A stretch of 64,000 bases of DNA from Pseudomonas sp. MYb327 (GTDB lineage: Bacteria > Pseudomonadota > Gammaproteobacteria > Pseudomonadales > Pseudomonadaceae): positions 1,998,001 through 2,062,000 of the forward strand of contig NZ_CP159258.1 in assembly GCF_040438925.1 (NCBI RefSeq), read 5' to 3'. The position numbers and the translations under genes were made by a program. This document shows, piece after piece, positions 35,546 through 43,802 of the stretch. The notes beneath the pieces are model-generated. The model saw only the letters and a list, made by a program, of their open reading frames with translations. It searched no databases and had not been told where the DNA came from. Each line of letters opens with the position of its first letter. Within the stretch, counting starts at the first letter, position 1.

Positions 35546-35602
35546 AGACCAGCCAGCGCATGATCACCTACGAACTCTTTAGGCTGGAGCAATAATCACC
35601 CC

Positions 35603-36586
35603 ATGCTCCCGAAGCTGATGCACATCCGCATGTTTGTTGCGGTGTACGAGGAAGGCTCTTTCACCATAGCCGCCAGCCGCGAAGGTCTGGGGCAGTCCGG
35701 CATCTCCGCGCACGTGCGGCAGTTGGAAACTCAATTGGGCGTGCAGTTGTTTGCCCGCAACCGGGCAGTCATTCCTACACCGGCCGGGCATGCTTATTAC
35801 CAACAGTGCGTGCAACTGCTGCGCCTGCATGAGAGCGCATTCAACGCGGTGGGGCACCGAGCGGAACCGACCGGTGGCACGCTACGCATAGGCATGATCC
35901 CGACAATGACCCGCTCGGTCTTCAGTCGAGCGCTCAGGGCTTTCGAGGCGGCGTATCCCAACGTTTCTGTGCACCTGACGGAAGGGGCCGGTAGCGTGCT
36001 GGCCACCGCGGTACGGCACGGCATGCTGGATTTCGCTGTGACGCAGCGTATGTCCTACGAAGCCGGCGGAGGCTGCGGACTGGTCACCTCGTTGTTTACA
36101 AGAACGCCGGCTTTCCTGGTGTCCTCGCCCGACTCGGACCTGCCCCATTGCGAACCGGTTCGCCTGAGCGACATCAAGGATTTGCACCTGGTACTGCCCA
36201 TCGGTCGGCGGCCGCTGCTGGAGCAGTACCTGGTCGACCACAAGGTCCATGTCGAGCAACGGCTCAACTGGTTCGAATCCATGTTGGGCGCGATGGATCT
36301 GGTGCGTTCCAGCCATTGGACAGCCATCATTTCCGGACTTTTCATCGCTGACGATTTGCGGCGTCGGCGCTTCACCCTCAACCCGTTGGCCGATCCCATT
36401 CTTTGGGACGATATGCTGTTGGTGGAGGCGGCGCGCAAGCCCTTGTCCATGGCCGCCCAAAACTTCATCGAGTTGTTGAGGGAGGCCACCGAAGAGATCA
36501 ATGCGATCCCGATTCGCATCGCTCATGGCGAGCCGTTGTCGGGCCTCAGCCAATCCTCCGCCTTTAACGAGCGCCTTACGCCATGA
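35603..36586 (+). CDS. LysR-family regulator, first of a coupled pair
   Basis: 327 residues. The N-terminal winged helix (MFVAVYEEGSFTIAASREGL, then QSGISAHVRQLE and LFARNR) is typical LysR, followed by a co-inducer domain. The SD is poorly placed (GGAG about 14 bases upstream), so the start is moderately certain. Its stop overlaps the start of a second, clearly related LysR gene (ATGA at 36583-36586). Targets may be the SDR/SMP-30 set upstream or the CocE genes downstream. Confidence 0.9.
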   Translation: MLPKLMHIRMFVAVYEEGSFTIAASREGLGQSGISAHVRQLETQLGVQLFARNRAVIPTPAGHAYYQQCVQLLRLHESAFNAVGHRAEPTGGTLRIGMIPTMTRSVFSRALRAFEAAYPNVSVHLTEGAGSVLATAVRHGMLDFAVTQRMSYEAGGGCGLVTSLFTRTPAFLVSSPDSDLPHCEPVRLSDIKDLHLVLPIGRRPLLEQYLVDHKVHVEQRLNWFESMLGAMDLVRSSHWTAIISGLFIADDLRRRRFTLNPLADPILWDDMLLVEAARKPLSMAAQNFIELLREATEEINAIPIRIAHGEPLSGLSQSSAFNERLTP

Positions 36587-37548
36587 ATGATTCGCTGCCC
36601 GGTCTGCGGGAAATGCAAATGTTTGTGGCGGTGTATGAGACACGGTCTTTCACCGCCGCGGCGACACGTGAATTCGCCACTCAGTCGGGCATATCCCAGC
36701 ACGTCAAACAGATCGAAGAGTTGCTGGGCGTGCAATTGTTCGACCGGCAGAAAAGTGTCGAGCCAACAGAGGCGGGGACCTTGTTTTACCGGCATTGTCT
36801 GGAGGTGCTGGCGGCCAATTCAAAGTCGGTGTCGGCACTGGACACCTTCGAAAGCGGCCTCTGCGGCGAGGTCCGATTCGGGCTGACGCCGACACTGGCG
36901 ACCTATCAGCTCGCACCGGCCTATTTGCGCCTGATGGCGCAGAATCCCAACGCTTCTGTCGCAGTGATCGATGCCCCCAGCAATATGCTGATCGACAGGG
37001 TGCGGGCCAACGAACTCGATTTTGCAATCATCCCTTCGATTTCGCAGCCGCCACCGGATCTGGTGACGTCGGTGTTTGCCGCCACGCCTGCGTTCCTGGT
37101 GTCGTCAAAGAGTCACACCAGCGATTTCGAACATGGGGAGGTGATTGAGCTCGACAGGTTGGCGGGGCTAAAACTGCTGGCCCCTGACAGTCGCGAGTTT
37201 GCACAGTGGATTGGCTCGCCGCTGGGCGCGCCTTCTGGGGCGGGCCCCAGTTACCAGCTCGATGCGGTGCTGGCCACGCTCGACCTGATCCGGCAAAGCG
37301 AGTGGATGGCCATTCTTCCCGGCCTGCTGTTCGTTCACGACTTCAACGCAGATCCATCGGAACGGGATTACAAACTCAACCCGTTTGCCGGCTCTGGCCT
37401 GACGCTGGAGCTATTACTGGTGCAGCCTTCACGCTCAATGCCAAGTCCGATGGCGCAGGCAACCATCCACGCCCTCCAGCAGGTCACCCAGGAACACCTT
37501 CGGCTGTTGAGCACCTTTCAATCGGGGAGCAAGCGGGCTGTAAGCTAG
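36583..37548 (+). CDS. LysR-family regulator, second of a coupled pair
   Basis: 321 residues, starting inside the stop of the preceding LysR gene. The winged helix (MFVAVYETRSFTAAATREFA, then QSGISQHVKQIEELLGVQLFDRQ) is close to its neighbour's, and the middle segment VTSVFAATPAFLVSSKSH matches VTSLFTRTPAFLVSSPDS in the first protein, showing a tandem duplication. Translational coupling would give similar amounts of both, which would suit mixed oligomers; this is inference. Confidence 0.9.
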   Translation: MNDSLPGLREMQMFVAVYETRSFTAAATREFATQSGISQHVKQIEELLGVQLFDRQKSVEPTEAGTLFYRHCLEVLAANSKSVSALDTFESGLCGEVRFGLTPTLATYQLAPAYLRLMAQNPNASVAVIDAPSNMLIDRVRANELDFAIIPSISQPPPDLVTSVFAATPAFLVSSKSHTSDFEHGEVIELDRLAGLKLLAPDSREFAQWIGSPLGAPSGAGPSYQLDAVLATLDLIRQSEWMAILPGLLFVHDFNADPSERDYKLNPFAGSGLTLELLLVQPSRSMPSPMAQATIHALQQVTQEHLRLLSTFQSGSKRAVS

Positions 37549-37591
37549 TTTGCAGGGAGGAGGGCATTACGGCGTAAGGGCAGGTAGCAGA

Positions 37592-37616
37592 GCCAGAGGA
37601 GCGGTGCCCCTCTGGC
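37592..37616. terminator. Hairpin between convergent genes
   Basis: GCCAGAGG (37592-37599) and CCTCTGGC (37609-37616) form a perfect 8-bp stem with a 9-base loop, followed by GTTT on the plus strand. It lies between the LysR stop and the convergent SnoaL gene and likely ends both transcripts. Confidence 0.6.
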
Positions 37617-37624
37617 GTTTGCGA

Positions 37625-38179
37625 TCAAGCGTCTGCAAGTGATTTTTGTGCAATCGGGGTGCCGGAGAAACCGGCCACTTTGCGCAGCACCCGATCAGTC
37701 CCGTCGCGTGGGCTGCCCGAAGCGTCAGGATGATCGTCGAACCAGTTACCCTGAGGGTAGCGGTACATCAAGTCGACCATCAGGCGGCGCTCGGCAATGA
37801 GCCAGACACCGTCGCGCCGTTCAAACCGGTCAAAGTACCGAGCCCACAACTTGACCGTATCGCCGTTCCAGTGATGCCGCTCCGATGCTGCATGATCCGC
37901 TTGCAGATAGGTTTCGACATAGGCGGTTTCCGGGCCGTCGAATTCAATCAGGCTATTACCGAGGAAATGCTGAGTGCGATTGAATCGTGGCATTTCGGCC
38001 GTCAGGAACTGAAAGAATCCTTCGGCACCGCCGACATGAAGGCTTTCCGGAAAATGGATATAGGCGTCTTTGTGGAAGGCACCCCGCACCAGTGACATGT
38101 CGATGCGGTCAAGACCACGGCAATAGCGCAGCAGCACATCGTGAATTTCGGTGCGCGCGACGAGTTCTTCGAGCGTCAT
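37625..38179 (-). CDS. SnoaL-like (NTF2-fold) protein
   Basis: 184 residues, with AGGAG before the ATG. The opening LVARTEIHDVLLRYCRGLDRIDMSLV and the later YFDRFERRDGVWLIAERRLMVD segment (cited in part) fit the SnoaL_4 group, sharing the Arg/Asp pattern of polyketide cyclase/dehydratase folds. It is followed upstream on the same strand by the CocE gene ending at 38299 only in the convergent sense of operon order: both are read leftward, with CocE1 first. It is probably a small isomerase, dehydratase or binder working with that hydrolase. Confidence 0.72.
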   Translation of the reverse strand: MTLEELVARTEIHDVLLRYCRGLDRIDMSLVRGAFHKDAYIHFPESLHVGGAEGFFQFLTAEMPRFNRTQHFLGNSLIEFDGPETAYVETYLQADHAASERHHWNGDTVKLWARYFDRFERRDGVWLIAERRLMVDLMYRYPQGNWFDDHPDASGSPRDGTDRVLRKVAGFSGTPIAQKSLADA

Positions 38180-38196
38180 GGCAATCTCCTTTATTC

Positions 38197-38205
38197 ATTG
38201 TTTTT
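38197..38205 (-). promoter_or_regulatory. CA motif before SnoaL gene (minus strand)
   Basis: AAAAACAAT on the minus strand, about 18 bases before the ATG at 38179 and just ahead of its AGGAG. Confidence 0.45.
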
Positions 38206-38298
38206 GGACAGCAGTTTTCGACTCGCGGCCTTTTGTGTGAGTGAGTCCGCGATGTGGCGATCGAATCAATATTCGGCGTTGTTCAAGCGCAGGGTGTT

Positions 38299-40644
38299 TT
38301 ACGAGCCCTTCGCCGGAACAATGGGCAGCTGGATAAAACCCGGTCGATCCGGTCCCGTGTAGATCGTGTTGCGTGCGCCATCATGGTAGGTAGCGTCATA
38401 GCCGTGCCGGGGGCCGTGATCGACGCCATCGAAAGGCTGAATGTCCACGCGCAGGCGGTATCCCTTGCGGATCAACGCCGTGTTGGGAATGATCTCGATC
38501 GCAACCGGCACCACTTCATCGCCTTTAAGCGGTGCATGGTCGGCTTTGAGGTGCGTGTGCTTGACCGTGTAATGGGTCGAACGCGCTGCATCGATCTTGC
38601 GATGCGACACCTTCAACCAGCCCTTGGCGAGGGGGTAGTTGGGCACGTTCATGCCCATCGTGGTCGGGCCGGCGTAGTCGACTTCGCGACCGGTCTCATC
38701 GAGCACTCGCAGGCTCAGGAAAATGTCCATGTCCTCGCTCGTGGACGACACCCATAGCCTGGCTTTGCCATAACCGGCAAACACCATGTCCTCTTTCACC
38801 GGGTCGCTGATGAACGAGATGCCCGTCCTCCAGATGTCCAGTACCGATGGCGGTTTGACGGGCAGAAAGCAGGGCGGTATGCCCGTGCGCAACGCCAACG
38901 GAATCTCTGCGGAATAATCCGCCTGGCCGGCGACGGCGGGTGGTGTTAGCGACAGACGCAGGAAGTCATCGCGAAATTCGTCGCCTGGCCAGTTCGATGG
39001 CGTGGCGTCGAAGTACCATTGGGGATAGGTCGTTCGTGCGATGGGCCACTCCTGTTCCTCCTGGATATAGGAGGCACCATTGCCGCTGCGAATCTCCAGG
39101 CGCACCGGCGGTTTGTCCATGATGCCGTTGTCGGAACCTTTCAACCAATGGTCGAAAAACGCCCGGTGCTCGGCGATGGCGGTTCGTGAGTAAGGTTTGG
39201 TAAACCAGTCCTCCCAGAAGTCGATCTTCTTCGACGCCGTGTTTGTAGCCAGGTACGCCTCACTGCTGCCGAGCTGGTGGAAGTGCGCCATGTGGGTGGT
39301 GCAGGCAATGGCCCAGAGGGGAACCTTCACTTTGCTCATGTCCGGACTCATCAGAATCGTTGACCTGGGGCCGAACGCGGCGCTGGTGTCGGAGTCCCTG
39401 AATGTGGCTTCTTTGAGCATCCCGATAAAGTCGACGGCATTGGGTTCGCCGCACACGGCAGCCAGAACTCCTGCCCGATACCAATGGGTGAAGAACTCTT
39501 CGTTGAGGATGCCGCCGGTGTAAGCCACCTCGTCGTAAAGATCGACGTCGGTGCCGATAGCGATCATTGCTTTGAGATGGCGTGGCTCAAGACTGGCCGC
39601 AGCGTGTTGGCTCATGGCGTAGTACGACATCCCCCACAGCCCGACATTGCCGTTGGACCAGGACTGCTCGCCCGCCCAATCAATCGCGTCACGAAAGGCT
39701 TCGGCGGTCTCTATGCCAAAGGGCGCGAGTGTGCCCGGATTTTTGCCCGAACCGGGGCCATCAACCCGCACCAGCACATAGTCGTGCGGCACCCAATCCA
39801 CGGTGTTGGCGGTTTCGTGGTTCTCGAATACCTGCCCATCAGGATTGCCATGGAAATAGCGTTCTTCCATCTCTTCATGGGCGGCAAACTGGGCATCGTC
39901 GGCGATCGAATGATGATAGAACGCCCGACCATAGGGACCGCAGTTCATGATGACCGGGAACTTGCCTTCCCTGGCCGGACGGAAAACGTCCGCGTACACG
40001 TACAGACCGTTTTGCAGTGGAATCTTCACGTCTTTGAAACGCTGAATACCGAGGATATTGCGGCGCACTTCGTTGCGTGCGGTCGCCGCATGGCACAGCT
40101 GACGTGGCGTGCAATCGGTGAAGACGTCAGCTGCCGAAAGTTCGGCGAGCAGAGCTGCGATCATCGGGTCTTGTTCGAACTCGAGCACGGGGTTCAACGC
40201 CAGGCCGGCAAAGGAAATGTCGTGGCGGAAATTGATGCGATGTTTGCCGACAATTTCATGGACGGTGGGATCGATACTGATGCCACCGTCCAGGTTGCCA
40301 TCCCGGTCGAGTGAGCACAGGAACCGTGCAATGTTCGTCAGCCCAGCATCGAGCAACTTGTTGATGTTGCCATCCACGCGGCTGACGATTTCTGCCAGGC
40401 TGATACGCGGTGCGCCGATGGCAGATCCCAACGCCGTGTTTCCGACCAGGAACGCAATCCGTTCGCCCTCGCGGTACTGGAATTCGCCTTTATCGTTCGT
40501 CAACCCGCTGAGGGTAGGGGTCTGATACTTGAGGCCGGTAATCGGCCCGGAAAAAACGCCTGTTTGCAGCTTGCCGAAATCCTTCCCGACGCTGTCAGCC
40601 GACAGCGGTTGGTCAGGAAGATACGCCTGTTGGGTATCGCTCAT
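38299..40644 (-). CDS. CocE/NonD (X-Pro dipeptidyl-peptidase S15-like) hydrolase with N-terminal surface-type module
   Basis: 781 residues. The alpha/beta-hydrolase part begins near residue 190 (RFKDVKIPLQNGLYVYADVFRP); the nucleophile Ser is in GLWGMSYYAMS near 339, and a C-terminal jelly-roll domain with GTLAPF/LWVSSTSEDMDIFLSLR follows. This is the CocE/NonD family of acyl and ester hydrolases. Residues about 30-180 form a different module (GVFSGPITGLKYQTPTLSGL, then FLVGNTALG and ARFLCSLDRDGN) that resembles N-terminal units of secreted surface proteins, yet no signal peptide is visible. It is divergent from tetR1 across a palindromic operator and a CA motif. Substrate unknown; 200 residues longer than ordinary CocE. 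Confidence 0.82.
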   Translation of the reverse strand: MSDTQQAYLPDQPLSADSVGKDFGKLQTGVFSGPITGLKYQTPTLSGLTNDKGEFQYREGERIAFLVGNTALGSAIGAPRISLAEIVSRVDGNINKLLDAGLTNIARFLCSLDRDGNLDGGISIDPTVHEIVGKHRINFRHDISFAGLALNPVLEFEQDPMIAALLAELSAADVFTDCTPRQLCHAATARNEVRRNILGIQRFKDVKIPLQNGLYVYADVFRPAREGKFPVIMNCGPYGRAFYHHSIADDAQFAAHEEMEERYFHGNPDGQVFENHETANTVDWVPHDYVLVRVDGPGSGKNPGTLAPFGIETAEAFRDAIDWAGEQSWSNGNVGLWGMSYYAMSQHAAASLEPRHLKAMIAIGTDVDLYDEVAYTGGILNEEFFTHWYRAGVLAAVCGEPNAVDFIGMLKEATFRDSDTSAAFGPRSTILMSPDMSKVKVPLWAIACTTHMAHFHQLGSSEAYLATNTASKKIDFWEDWFTKPYSRTAIAEHRAFFDHWLKGSDNGIMDKPPVRLEIRSGNGASYIQEEQEWPIARTTYPQWYFDATPSNWPGDEFRDDFLRLSLTPPAVAGQADYSAEIPLALRTGIPPCFLPVKPPSVLDIWRTGISFISDPVKEDMVFAGYGKARLWVSSTSEDMDIFLSLRVLDETGREVDYAGPTTMGMNVPNYPLAKGWLKVSHRKIDAARSTHYTVKHTHLKADHAPLKGDEVVPVAIEIIPNTALIRKGYRLRVDIQPFDGVDHGPRHGYDATYHDGARNTIYTGPDRPGFIQLPIVPAKGS

Positions 40645-40667
40645 GGAGTGGTCCTCTGGTCGTGCAT

Positions 40668-40682
40668 CTTGTTCTTGTTGTT
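40668..40682 (-). promoter_or_regulatory. CA motif in leader of first CocE gene (minus strand)
   Basis: AACAACAAGAACAAG, five AAN triplets on the minus strand, 24 bases before the ATG at 40644. Confidence 0.5.
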
Positions 40683-40719
40683 AAGGGCAGCGAGGCGAGT
40701 GTAGGACCTTCAAATCATA

Positions 40720-40739
40720 AACTCAACACGTGTTGAGTT
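40720..40739. promoter_or_regulatory. TetR operator candidate 1
   Basis: A perfect 20-bp palindrome centred on CACGTG, containing ACTCAACACGTGTTGAGT (40721-40738), lies between the divergent CocE1 and tetR1 genes. Its core TCAACACGTGTTGA recurs exactly before the sister tetR at 45658. Likely binding site of the flanking TetR proteins. Confidence 0.8.
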
Positions 40740-40787
40740 ATTTGTTATAGTCCGTAAATGGACACTCTGATCGAGTAGGCAGACGCG

Positions 40788-41432
40788 ATGACGACTAAAA
40801 AACAATCAACATTATCCGCAACCCGAGAAAGCAAACCTGGGCGTCGTCCGGGTTCAGGCAGTAGTCGCCAGGCCGTGCTCGATGCCGCACGAACTCGCTT
40901 CGCCAGTGATGGTTTTGCCGCGACCACGATGCGACGTGTGGCAGCTGATGCCGGTGTCGACGTATCCATGGTGATGCAGTTCTTTCGCTCCAAAGACGAA
41001 CTCTTTGCGGCGGTGATCAACGTGCCTGAGTCGGCACTGGAGAAATTGAGCACGGTTTTCAGCGGCGTGGACGACCAGTTGGGAGAACGCGTAGTGCGTG
41101 CCTTTCTTCAGGCTTGGGAGGGTGCGCCCGAGGAGTCGGAGCCGCTGATGGCGATGCTCAGAAATGCGATGGTCAACGAACAGGCGCGTCATCATCTGCG
41201 CGACTACATTGAGTCCAGGTTAATGACGGGAGGCAGCGAACCGCTTGGACCGGAAGTTCGCCTTCGGGCGGGCTTGGCGTTGTCCATGCTCGTGGGGCTG
41301 GTGACCGGGCGACAAATCATCGGCGTACCGGTGCTTGCCGCGGCCAATCAGGAGACGCTGGTGGCGATGCTTGCGCCGTGTATCCAGCACATGCTCTTGC
41401 CGGTCAGCGAAGGTACGACGGCCACTGACTGA
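40788..41432 (+). CDS. TetR-family regulator (sister copy 1)
   Basis: 214 residues. A basic N-terminal tail (RESKPGRRPGSGSSRQ) is followed by the TetR helix-turn-helix (FAATTMRRVAADAGVDVSMV, then MQFFRSKDELF). It is closely similar over its whole length to the TetR at 45658 (shared runs include VMQFFRSKDELFAAV and IIGVPVLAA), so they are recent duplicates. It is divergent from CocE1 with a perfect palindrome between, the classic autoregulated repressor layout. The ligand may be the hydrolase substrate or product. Confidence 0.9.
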   Translation: MTTKKQSTLSATRESKPGRRPGSGSSRQAVLDAARTRFASDGFAATTMRRVAADAGVDVSMVMQFFRSKDELFAAVINVPESALEKLSTVFSGVDDQLGERVVRAFLQAWEGAPEESEPLMAMLRNAMVNEQARHHLRDYIESRLMTGGSEPLGPEVRLRAGLALSMLVGLVTGRQIIGVPVLAAANQETLVAMLAPCIQHMLLPVSEGTTATD

Positions 41433-41484
41433 TCGGCGCCGATGGTGCCCACCTCATTGGCTGGGTGGACACCACTGTGGCCGC

Positions 41485-43746
41485 TTAGGGGACGATCGGC
41501 AGTTGCAGGTAGCTTGGGTACTCTGGGCCGGTGTAGATGCGGTTCACGGCGTCGACGTGATAGTGCTTGTCATACGCACGAACGGGTACGCCCGCCGGCG
41601 CGTAAGGCTGAACATCAACCAGCAGGCGGCAACCCTTGCGGATCATCGCAGTGCTCGGGTTGAGCCCGACTTCGATCGGCACGATCTCTCCACGTTGCAG
41701 TGGCGCGCAGTCTTTCTCCAGGTGGGTATGCACAGGCCAGTACTCGGTCGAGCGTTCGTCATCGAGCTTGCGCCGAGAGACCTTCAACAAGCCATGCCCC
41801 ACCGGATGAATGTGCACCGGGTCTACTGGAAGGACGACCGATTCGTAGCGAATCTCCCGGTCGTGCTCATCCAGAACCCGCAGGGACACAAATACGTCCA
41901 TGTCCTCGCTGCTGGACTCTACCCACAGACCGACCTTCATGTACCCGGCGAGTACCATGTCCTCGCTCATGGGCTCGCTGACAAACGAGATGCCTGTGGA
42001 CCAGCGTGGCGTGCCGTCGCTGGAGCCTGCCGGCGCGAGCGTTGGGGTGCCGAGATCAAGGTGCGCGTCATACTCGGCGCTGCTATGCGCTGCGGGTACG
42101 TTTTCGCTGATGCGCAGGACGTTGAGGCGCCGACCATCGTTTTGCCAGTCCGAAGGCCGGGCATCGAGGTACCAGCGGCGGTACTCGGTTCGCGCAATCG
42201 GCCAGTCGTTTTCATGCAGGACGAAGTGGGCACCGTTGCCGGTTCGCACCTGCACGCGCACCGGTGCTTCGTCCATCACACCGTTGTCGATGCCCTTGAG
42301 CCAATAGTCGAAGTAGCGCATATGCTCGGCAATCGACTTGTTGCTGTAGGAATCCGGGAACCAGGCGTCGGCAAAATCAAACTTTCGTGCCTTGGCGGCG
42401 GTGGAGCGGATGTAGGTCTCGCTGCTGCCCAGTTGATGAATGATGGCGCCCACCTGAGGGCCAACGATCCAGACTGGTGCAGTCGATTTGCTCATGTCCG
42501 GGCGCATGAAGATGCTGCCGCGTGGGCCATAAGCGTTGATGTCGTTGAACGGCGTGGCCAGCACACGGGCCATCCAGTCGGTTTCGGGGCGCTCACCGCA
42601 GTGGTTGTTGCCGGACCAGATCTTCCACCACCAATTCCAGAAGCCGGAGCCGAAGATGCCGCCGCCATACAGGGCCTCGTTGTAGATGTCGGCATCGGTC
42701 CCTTGCGCTATCATGGCCTTGAGGTGCGAGGGTTGCAGGCTGGCCACGCTGTGTTGGGCCATGGCCAGGTAGGACATGCCCCACAATCCGACGTTGCCAT
42801 TGGACCACGGCTGAGTGCCTGCCCATTCGATGGCATCGTAATAGTCTTCGGCTTCCTGGACACTGAAGGGCGCCTGTAGACCCGGGCTCTTGCAGACACC
42901 GCGTGCGTCCACACGGATGCAGACATAGCCCTCTGGCACCCAGACCGACGTGTCGACGGTCTCGTGGTTCTCGTATTGGGCGCCGTCCGGGTTGCCGGAG
43001 AAGTAACGATCCTCCATCTCCTCCTTGCGGATGACGTCGGCTTCGTTGCAAATGCAGTCGTGATAAAAGCTCTTGCCGTAGAAGCCCTTGCTCATGACGA
43101 TCGGGTGACGCCCCGGCGATGCCGGGCGGAAGATGTCGGCACACACGTATGAGCCATCGCGTAACGGAATGCGCACATCCGTCATCTTGATGATGCCGCG
43201 AATGTTGCGTCGTAATTCGTTACGGCTGGTGGCGGCATCGCACAGCTTGCGTGGGGATTTGGCCGTGAAAACACCGGGCGTGGCGTTCAGCGTTTCAAGT
43301 ATCGACTGCAAGGTAGGATCGTTGGCGAAGTCGACGACGCCACCCTGGCCCATGGGCATCACAGGCGGACTGAAATTGATCGGTGTCGCGCGAATCAGTT
43401 CATGCACCTGAGGGGCAATTTTGACACCCGACTCGATGTTGCCCTCCTGATCCAGCGTATGGACGAATCGGGCCATGTTCGTGACGGACGGGTCCAGCAG
43501 CTTGTCGATCTTGCCGTCGACACGATTGGCGAGCTGCGCCAGGTTCAAGCGAGGCGCCGCCTCTATGGCTCCTAAAACGATGCCGCCGACCAGAAAGGTA
43601 ATGGCCTCGTCGGCGCGATACTGGAATTCGCCATTTTCAGTGGTGACACCGGACAGCGTAGGCGTCTGGTACTTCAAGCCGGCTATCGGGCCGGCGAAAA
43701 CGCCGGTCAAGACTGGGCTCAGATCGTGTGCAGGAAACGTGTTCAT
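41485..43746 (-). CDS. CocE/NonD hydrolase with N-terminal surface-type module (second)
   Basis: 753 residues, a paralogue of the protein at 38299 with the same plan: an N-terminal module at about 10-165 (GVFAGPIAGLKYQTPTLSGV and MARFVHTLDQEGN), then the alpha/beta-hydrolase with MTDVRIPLRDGSYVCADIFRP and the nucleophile in GLWGMSYLAMAQ near residue 323, then a jelly-roll (VESSSEDMDVFVSLRVLDE). No signal peptide is seen. It lies 56 bases downstream of the third CocE gene on the same strand and is probably cotranscribed with it under the second TetR. Confidence 0.82.
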   Translation of the reverse strand: MNTFPAHDLSPVLTGVFAGPIAGLKYQTPTLSGVTTENGEFQYRADEAITFLVGGIVLGAIEAAPRLNLAQLANRVDGKIDKLLDPSVTNMARFVHTLDQEGNIESGVKIAPQVHELIRATPINFSPPVMPMGQGGVVDFANDPTLQSILETLNATPGVFTAKSPRKLCDAATSRNELRRNIRGIIKMTDVRIPLRDGSYVCADIFRPASPGRHPIVMSKGFYGKSFYHDCICNEADVIRKEEMEDRYFSGNPDGAQYENHETVDTSVWVPEGYVCIRVDARGVCKSPGLQAPFSVQEAEDYYDAIEWAGTQPWSNGNVGLWGMSYLAMAQHSVASLQPSHLKAMIAQGTDADIYNEALYGGGIFGSGFWNWWWKIWSGNNHCGERPETDWMARVLATPFNDINAYGPRGSIFMRPDMSKSTAPVWIVGPQVGAIIHQLGSSETYIRSTAAKARKFDFADAWFPDSYSNKSIAEHMRYFDYWLKGIDNGVMDEAPVRVQVRTGNGAHFVLHENDWPIARTEYRRWYLDARPSDWQNDGRRLNVLRISENVPAAHSSAEYDAHLDLGTPTLAPAGSSDGTPRWSTGISFVSEPMSEDMVLAGYMKVGLWVESSSEDMDVFVSLRVLDEHDREIRYESVVLPVDPVHIHPVGHGLLKVSRRKLDDERSTEYWPVHTHLEKDCAPLQRGEIVPIEVGLNPSTAMIRKGCRLLVDVQPYAPAGVPVRAYDKHYHVDAVNRIYTGPEYPSYLQLPIVP

Positions 43747-43802
43747 GAGTATTTCCTAAATCATGGGTATGAGGGTGAAGGGGCTCAATGGGCCAGGCCC
43801 CG

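Noticed and set aside
40798..40805. AAAAACAA in the first codons of tetR1 as a further CA motif
   Set aside because: Minimal match within ordinary Lys/Gln codons of a regulator gene; not convincing as an Hfq/Crc site.
41335..42879. 514-codon plus-strand frame overlapping the second CocE gene
   Set aside because: It is the mirror of a clear minus-strand CocE/NonD hydrolase and shows no family motifs.
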